The position numbers and the translations under genes were made by a program. A DNA stretch of 64,000 bases, from contig NZ_CABFLM010000071.1 of the NCBI RefSeq assembly GCF_901873365.1, positions 1 to 64,000 of the forward strand. The letters run 5' to 3'. Numbering within the stretch: position 1 is the stretch's first letter; each line of letters starts with the position of its first letter. This document shows positions 60,285 to 64,000 of the stretch, piece by piece. The notes beneath the pieces are model-generated. The model saw only the letters and a list, made by a program, of their open reading frames with translations, made no database searches and had not been told where the DNA came from. This stretch comes from an uncultured Aggregatibacter sp. GTDB taxonomy: Bacteria > Pseudomonadota > Gammaproteobacteria > Enterobacterales > Pasteurellaceae.

Positions 60285-61619
60285 TTATTTTTCTTCTAAT
60301 CGGATGACTTGGCTGATGATATCGCCATCGGGTAGTCGGGTTTTGATTTGTTCACCGACATTCACCTCTTTCATCGAACGAATCGTGAAATTTTGTTGAT
60401 TTTGTGTAATAGAGTAGCCGCGTGCCAACACTTTTAACGGACTTAAACTATCCAGCTTGCCACACAAATGTGCTAACTGTTTTTGCTGAAGACTGAACGT
60501 TAAATTCATGTGAGAATTTAACCGCACTTTTAGCTGCGCAAGCTGCTGTTCATATTGTTGTAGGCGTAATGGAAGCGGGTTTTTATACAATCGCATTGAA
60601 AGTGCGGTCAGATTTTCCGCTGTTTTTTGCCAGTGGTGGCGTAGTGTTTGTTGCAGCCGATGGCTTAACTGCGTGATGAGCTGTTGTTGAATGCGTAGTT
60701 GTGCCTGTGGGTGTTGATTGTGTAATCGCAAAGACAGATGTTTTAGCTTTTGTTGCTTTTCTGCAAAGAGACGATCTAGGGCAATTTCAAGACGTTGCCG
60801 GCGGTATTGGAGTTGTTGCAATAATTCCGTTTGATTCCGACTGACTAATTCTGCCGCGGCAGAGGGCGTTGGTGCGCGTAAATCGGCAACAAAATCCGCA
60901 ATGGTGACATCGGTTTCATGCCCTACAGCACTGATCACCGGAAGATGAGAATGAAAAATGGCACGCGCCACCATTTCTTCATTAAAACACCATAAATCTT
61001 CTAAGGAGCCGCCACCACGGCCGACAATCAGAACATCCACTTCTTGCCGTTGATTCGCCAGTTCAATCATTTGCGCAATCTCAGTGGCGGCATCTTTGCC
61101 TTGAACAGCTGTCGGATAAATGATGATTTTTAAGCTGGGATCGCGGCGTTGCAAAATGTGTAGTATATCCTGCAATGCCGCGCCGGTTTTTGACGTGATA
61201 ATCCCTACCGCCTTGCTAAAGTGCGGTAGGTTTTTTTTGAGATGTTGGGCAAATAACCCTTCTGCCGCTAACTTCAGTTTTAATGCTTCAAATTGTTGCA
61301 TTAATAATCCTTCACCGGCTAAATGCATGCTTTCAATAATGAGTTGATAATCGCCGCGAGGCTCATACAAACTCACATTGGCACGCACCAAGACTTGCAT
61401 TCCATTGGTCGGACGAAAGCTCACACGCAGATTTTTCATGCGGAACATCGCGCAACGCACCTGAGCGTTTTCGTCCTTCAAACTTAAATACCAGTGACCG
61501 GAAACCGGTTGGCTAAAGTTAGAAATTTCACCGGTAAGCCAAACGGCACCCAGCTGATTTTCCAACATCAATCGCACAGATTGATTGAGTTGGCTGACAG
61601 AATAAATGTTATCGGCCAT
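60285..61619 (-). CDS. xseA: Exodeoxyribonuclease VII large subunit
   Basis: A 444-residue catalytic subunit of exonuclease VII. N-terminal OB domain (about 1-100, VSQLNQSVRLMLE ... VWLTGEISNFSQP), catalytic domain with GIITSKTGAALQDI, VDVLIVGRGGGSLEDLWCFNEE and SAVGHETDVTIADFVADLRAPTPSAAAE, then a long coiled coil binding XseB copies. Several uptake signals lie in the coding region. It sits 6 bases after roxA. Confidence 0.96.
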   Translation of the reverse strand: MADNIYSVSQLNQSVRLMLENQLGAVWLTGEISNFSQPVSGHWYLSLKDENAQVRCAMFRMKNLRVSFRPTNGMQVLVRANVSLYEPRGDYQLIIESMHLAGEGLLMQQFEALKLKLAAEGLFAQHLKKNLPHFSKAVGIITSKTGAALQDILHILQRRDPSLKIIIYPTAVQGKDAATEIAQMIELANQRQEVDVLIVGRGGGSLEDLWCFNEEMVARAIFHSHLPVISAVGHETDVTIADFVADLRAPTPSAAAELVSRNQTELLQQLQYRRQRLEIALDRLFAEKQQKLKHLSLRLHNQHPQAQLRIQQQLITQLSHRLQQTLRHHWQKTAENLTALSMRLYKNPLPLRLQQYEQQLAQLKVRLNSHMNLTFSLQQKQLAHLCGKLDSLSPLKVLARGYSITQNQQNFTIRSMKEVNVGEQIKTRLPDGDIISQVIRLEEK

Positions 61620-61625
61620 GAGTGA

Positions 61626-62813
61626 TTATTCGTATAACAACGCCCAGCCGTCATCCAACCAGTTGCAGATGCTGTCAAATAATACGTCAAGCGACACGGT
61701 ATTATCGGCGTCGGCTAATTGACACAAGAAAGCATAATCAACGGCTTTACCATCGGCGAGATGTTTTAGAATCTCTGCTTCGGCAGGGCTTAATTCATCT
61801 AACCATTCGCCATTAGCATAAAGACGAAGAGGGCTTGTGGTATAAACTAACTTACAGTTATTGTCTTGCAGCAATTTTCCGCCTTGCTCAAAGGTTTCTC
61901 GAACATCATCAAGATCGGCAATGTCTTCCGTGGCAAGCAATTCATAACGTCTGCGGCTGACGGTAGTTGCCAAGGCGTGTTGGAATAAGTGATCGAATTG
62001 TGTTGACTGTGCAAGTTGTTGCAAGAATTGCTGTTTTAATTCTTTTACGGAATCAGCGGTTAATTCGCCGGTATTTTGCACAGGTGGCGCAAGTCGGAAC
62101 GGAATGGCTAATTCGCTGACATCCAAATCTGTATGGCAAAGGCTTTGTTCAATGTTTTCAAACAAATCGGCACTATTCGGATAGCGTAAACCAAAAGAAA
62201 CGGTTAAGCAGTCATCTTGTGCAACGCCATAATGAGATAAGCGAGAAGGCACATAAAGCACATCACCCGGTGCTAAAACTTCATCAAAAATGATATCGCC
62301 CATATCATCGAAAATACGAATCGGTTGATCGGCTTTGAATTCGGTGGTCGGGTCACACCATTTACCTAACTGCCAGCGTCGGTGACCATAGGCCTGAACG
62401 AGGAAAACATCATATTCGTCATAGTGTTTTCCAACAGAACCGCCTTGTGGCGCGAAAGAGACCATAATATCATCACGTTGCCATTGTGGAATAAAGCTAA
62501 ATTTATTCCAAAGACCACCTAAAGTCGGCGACCATTGTTCTAAATTTTGCACTAAAACAGACCATTTCTCAGGCAAATTTTCAAAATCTTGTGCGGATAA
62601 TGGAGCTTTACGCAGTTCCCAGTGATCTTCAGCGTGTTGTTTTACTAAACGCGCAACAACTTCATCTGTTTGGGCGAGCTCTAAAATATCATCGGGCAGA
62701 AGTTGACCGATAATTTCCGGTAGTCCGTTACGAATTAAGAGCGGTTTTTTTTGCCAGTAATCACGTAAAAAGATTTCTGGCGTAATATCGAATGGAAGGC
62801 AGTTCTTGTTCAT
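61626..62813 (-). CDS. roxA: 50S ribosomal protein L16 arginine hydroxylase (RoxA/YcfD)
   Basis: A 395-residue 2-oxoglutarate and iron(II)-dependent JmjC-type oxygenase that hydroxylates an Arg of ribosomal protein L16. Iron ligands HYDEYD (H-x-D near residues 123-125) and a distal His in LSHYGVA are visible; FAPQGGSVG, then YGHRRWQLG, matches the family. A winged-helix-like C-terminal part follows. H. influenzae has the same neighbours. It leads the roxA-xseA pair. Confidence 0.92.
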   Translation of the reverse strand: MNKNCLPFDITPEIFLRDYWQKKPLLIRNGLPEIIGQLLPDDILELAQTDEVVARLVKQHAEDHWELRKAPLSAQDFENLPEKWSVLVQNLEQWSPTLGGLWNKFSFIPQWQRDDIMVSFAPQGGSVGKHYDEYDVFLVQAYGHRRWQLGKWCDPTTEFKADQPIRIFDDMGDIIFDEVLAPGDVLYVPSRLSHYGVAQDDCLTVSFGLRYPNSADLFENIEQSLCHTDLDVSELAIPFRLAPPVQNTGELTADSVKELKQQFLQQLAQSTQFDHLFQHALATTVSRRRYELLATEDIADLDDVRETFEQGGKLLQDNNCKLVYTTSPLRLYANGEWLDELSPAEAEILKHLADGKAVDYAFLCQLADADNTVSLDVLFDSICNWLDDGWALLYE

Positions 62814-63033
62814 TTTGAATCCCTTATTAAGCTGTGAAATAACAGGTTTGATTCACTGGCTCATCGGCTAATCATCGGCGAATCGTTGACAAGCGCGGAT
62901 AAGCAAGAATTGAATCAAGGTTGCGGTCAAATCGTTTGCCCGAATAATTATGGGTTAGGCTTGCGACTTGAACCTTATAGGATGGCACCCAAATAACTCG
63001 CTTAAAATTGGGGAGATTTGCGATCTTTCCCAA
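62814..63033. other. 220-base gap between rnfH and roxA
   Basis: No supported gene. A 52-codon open stretch without a start codon runs on the plus strand from 62838 to 62996, reading FDSLAHRLIIGESLTSADK and so on; it may be chance. CATCGGC-TAAT-CATCGGC appears at about 62861-62878 as a short direct repeat. No terminator with T tract was found. Confidence 0.4.
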
Positions 63034-63336
63034 TCAGGATGATTTATTTTTCTTTCCTTGTTCTTCAGCGCGTTTACGCCGAATTTCTTTCGGATCGGCA
63101 AGGAGTGGGCGATAAATCTCAATACGATCGCCTTCTTTGAGCAAATCCGTCAATTTCACGGGGCGACTAAAAATACCCACCTTATTGTTGCGTAAATCAA
63201 TGTCGGTGAATTGTGTTAGGATTCCCGATTGCAAAATTGCTGTTTGAACCATTGTGCCGTCATCTACCGTAAAGGCTTTTAAATAATAATGATTTGGCAG
63301 GGCATAAGCAATTTGAATTTTAATTTTGTGATTCAT
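63034..63336 (-). CDS. rnfH: RnfH/UPF0125 family protein
   Basis: A 100-residue beta-grasp, ubiquitin-like protein. KIQIAYALPNHYYLKAFTVDDGTMVQTAILQSG is split over residues 4-36; VGIFSRPVKLTDLLKEGDRIEIYRPLLADPKEIRRKRA is the hallmark end. Also called RatB; its role is unclear. ATG 63336 chosen for the family start MNHKIKI. The toxin-like ratA gene, its usual neighbour, is not here. Confidence 0.88.
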   Translation of the reverse strand: MNHKIKIQIAYALPNHYYLKAFTVDDGTMVQTAILQSGILTQFTDIDLRNNKVGIFSRPVKLTDLLKEGDRIEIYRPLLADPKEIRRKRAEEQGKKNKSS

Positions 63337-63508
63337 GAATCCGTTTATCCGTAGTGAATACGGCGTGATCAATTCCTGTTTACATCACAAGAAAGGATCA
63401 ATGCCGCACAACATTGTGTGATAAAATGCCTAGGCTATAGGGCAAAAGCCTGGTTAAAAAGGCAGGCACATTATACTGGAAAATAGATAGAAACTTTAGA
63501 GGAAAAAC

Positions 63509-63925
63509 ATGAATTGGGTAGGGTTTGCGATCGGTTCCGCATTTTTTGCCGGTTTAACGGCAATTTTAGGCAAGTTAGGCGTAGAAGGGTTAAACAGCAA
63601 TCTTGCAACATTTATCCGCACTGTCGTCATTTTATTTGTTGTGATAGCGATTATTACAATGCGAAATGAATGGCAACTGCCACAGCATATTGCTGCCAAA
63701 CCGGTCGTTTTTTTGGTTCTGTCCGGTGTGGCAACAGGGCTTTCATGGTTATGTTACTACCGCGCCTTACAATTAGCGCCTGCCTCTTGGGTGGCGCCGA
63801 TTGATAAGCTCAGTGTGGTGATTGCGATTATTCTTGGGGTGGTTGTTTTAGGCGAACCTATCAGTATGAAATTAATTCTAGGCGCAGGGTTAATTTTATC
63901 GGGAGTCCTTGTTTTAGCCCTATAA
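63509..63925 (+). CDS. Half-size EamA-type drug/metabolite transporter
   Basis: A 138-residue membrane protein with five helices, a single EamA unit instead of the usual two. GLTAILGKLGVEGLNSNLATFIRT near residues 15-38 and ATGLSWLCYYRALQLAPASWVAPIDKLSV near 75-103 match the EamA repeat, ending with VLGEPISMKLILGAGLILSGVLVLAL. Such half-size members probably dimerise. Substrate unknown. AGAGGAAA provides the ribosome binding site. The unit stands alone. Confidence 0.82.
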   Translation: MNWVGFAIGSAFFAGLTAILGKLGVEGLNSNLATFIRTVVILFVVIAIITMRNEWQLPQHIAAKPVVFLVLSGVATGLSWLCYYRALQLAPASWVAPIDKLSVVIAIILGVVVLGEPISMKLILGAGLILSGVLVLAL

Positions 63926-64000
63926 TATTGCCATAGGCTGCGTTTTGCGCCGCCTACCCATTATGAATGTTGAATATCATGCGGCTTCTTTTCTGGTTTC
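63926..64000. other. Window end, no gene identified
   Basis: The last 75 bases contain no supported gene start or end. No terminator with a T tract follows the EamA gene within the window. Confidence 0.5.

Overview
The window is chromosomal DNA of a gamma-proteobacterium of the family Pasteurellaceae. The main evidence is the Haemophilus-type DNA uptake signal (9-mer AAGTGCGGT and its complement), of which I count at least 55 exact copies by eye, about one per 1.1 kb. Many lie as inverted pairs that form intrinsic terminators. Gene content and order fit as well: glpG-glpR, secG-tRNA-Leu(GAG), a pyrH-to-rnhB envelope cluster, xseB-ispA-dxs, roxA-xseA, and a short ArcB without a PAS domain. Aggregatibacter or a close Haemophilus relative is my best guess; the genus is not proven. 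Nearly everything is core genome. I see no prophage, insertion sequence, CRISPR array or rRNA operon.

Layout. 0-5.5 kb: the end of menA, then rraA, an SLC13 transporter, mltA-tcdA and znuA. 5.5-9.3 kb: rsmD diverging from ftsY-ftsE-ftsX. 9.3-13.2 kb: glpG-glpR, glpE, a small membrane protein, a YqhA-like protein and tpiA. 13.4-14.9 kb: a GNAT acetyltransferase and hldD. 15.2-19.2 kb: a compact operon with an SLC13/RCK permease, a CDP-alcohol phosphatidyltransferase (YnbA type), a PlsC-like acyltransferase and a second CDP-diacylglycerol synthase (YnbB type). 19.3-32.3 kb: the classic envelope supercluster on the minus strand, pyrH-frr-dxr-uppS-cdsA-rseP-bamA-skp-lpxD-fabZ-lpxA-lpxB-rnhB, broken by intrinsic terminators. 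32.4-39.5 kb: a YidE-type transporter, rnr-rlmB, a cytochrome c peroxidase and ytfE. 39.5-40.1 kb: a gene-free, hairpin-rich block. 40.1-45.7 kb: xseB-ispA-dxs, arcB and zapG. 45.8-53.3 kb: two complete ferric-chelate ABC importers in tandem, the second matching fecBCDE. 53.4-64 kb: a metallophosphoesterase, ybaB-recR-topB, secG-tRNA-Leu, lipB-lipA, roxA-xseA, rnfH and a half-size EamA transporter.

How it fits together. Much of the window builds the envelope: isoprenoid precursors and carrier lipid (dxs, dxr, ispA, uppS), phospholipid (cdsA), lipid A (lpxA, lpxB, lpxD, fabZ, with hldD for core heptose), outer-membrane assembly (bamA, skp, rseP), murein turnover (mltA) and division or secretion (ftsY, ftsE, ftsX, zapG, secG). 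A second theme is metal and redox physiology: znuA, two iron importers with a Fur-like site, arcB, a peroxidase and an iron-sulfur repair protein.

The items most worth follow-up are the accessory phospholipid operon at 15.2-17.4 kb, a perfect 23-bp inverted repeat translated inside ftsY, related palindromic repeats in intergenic DNA, a candidate small-RNA region at 39.5-40.1 kb, and a terminator whose two arms carry the same change from the uptake signal.
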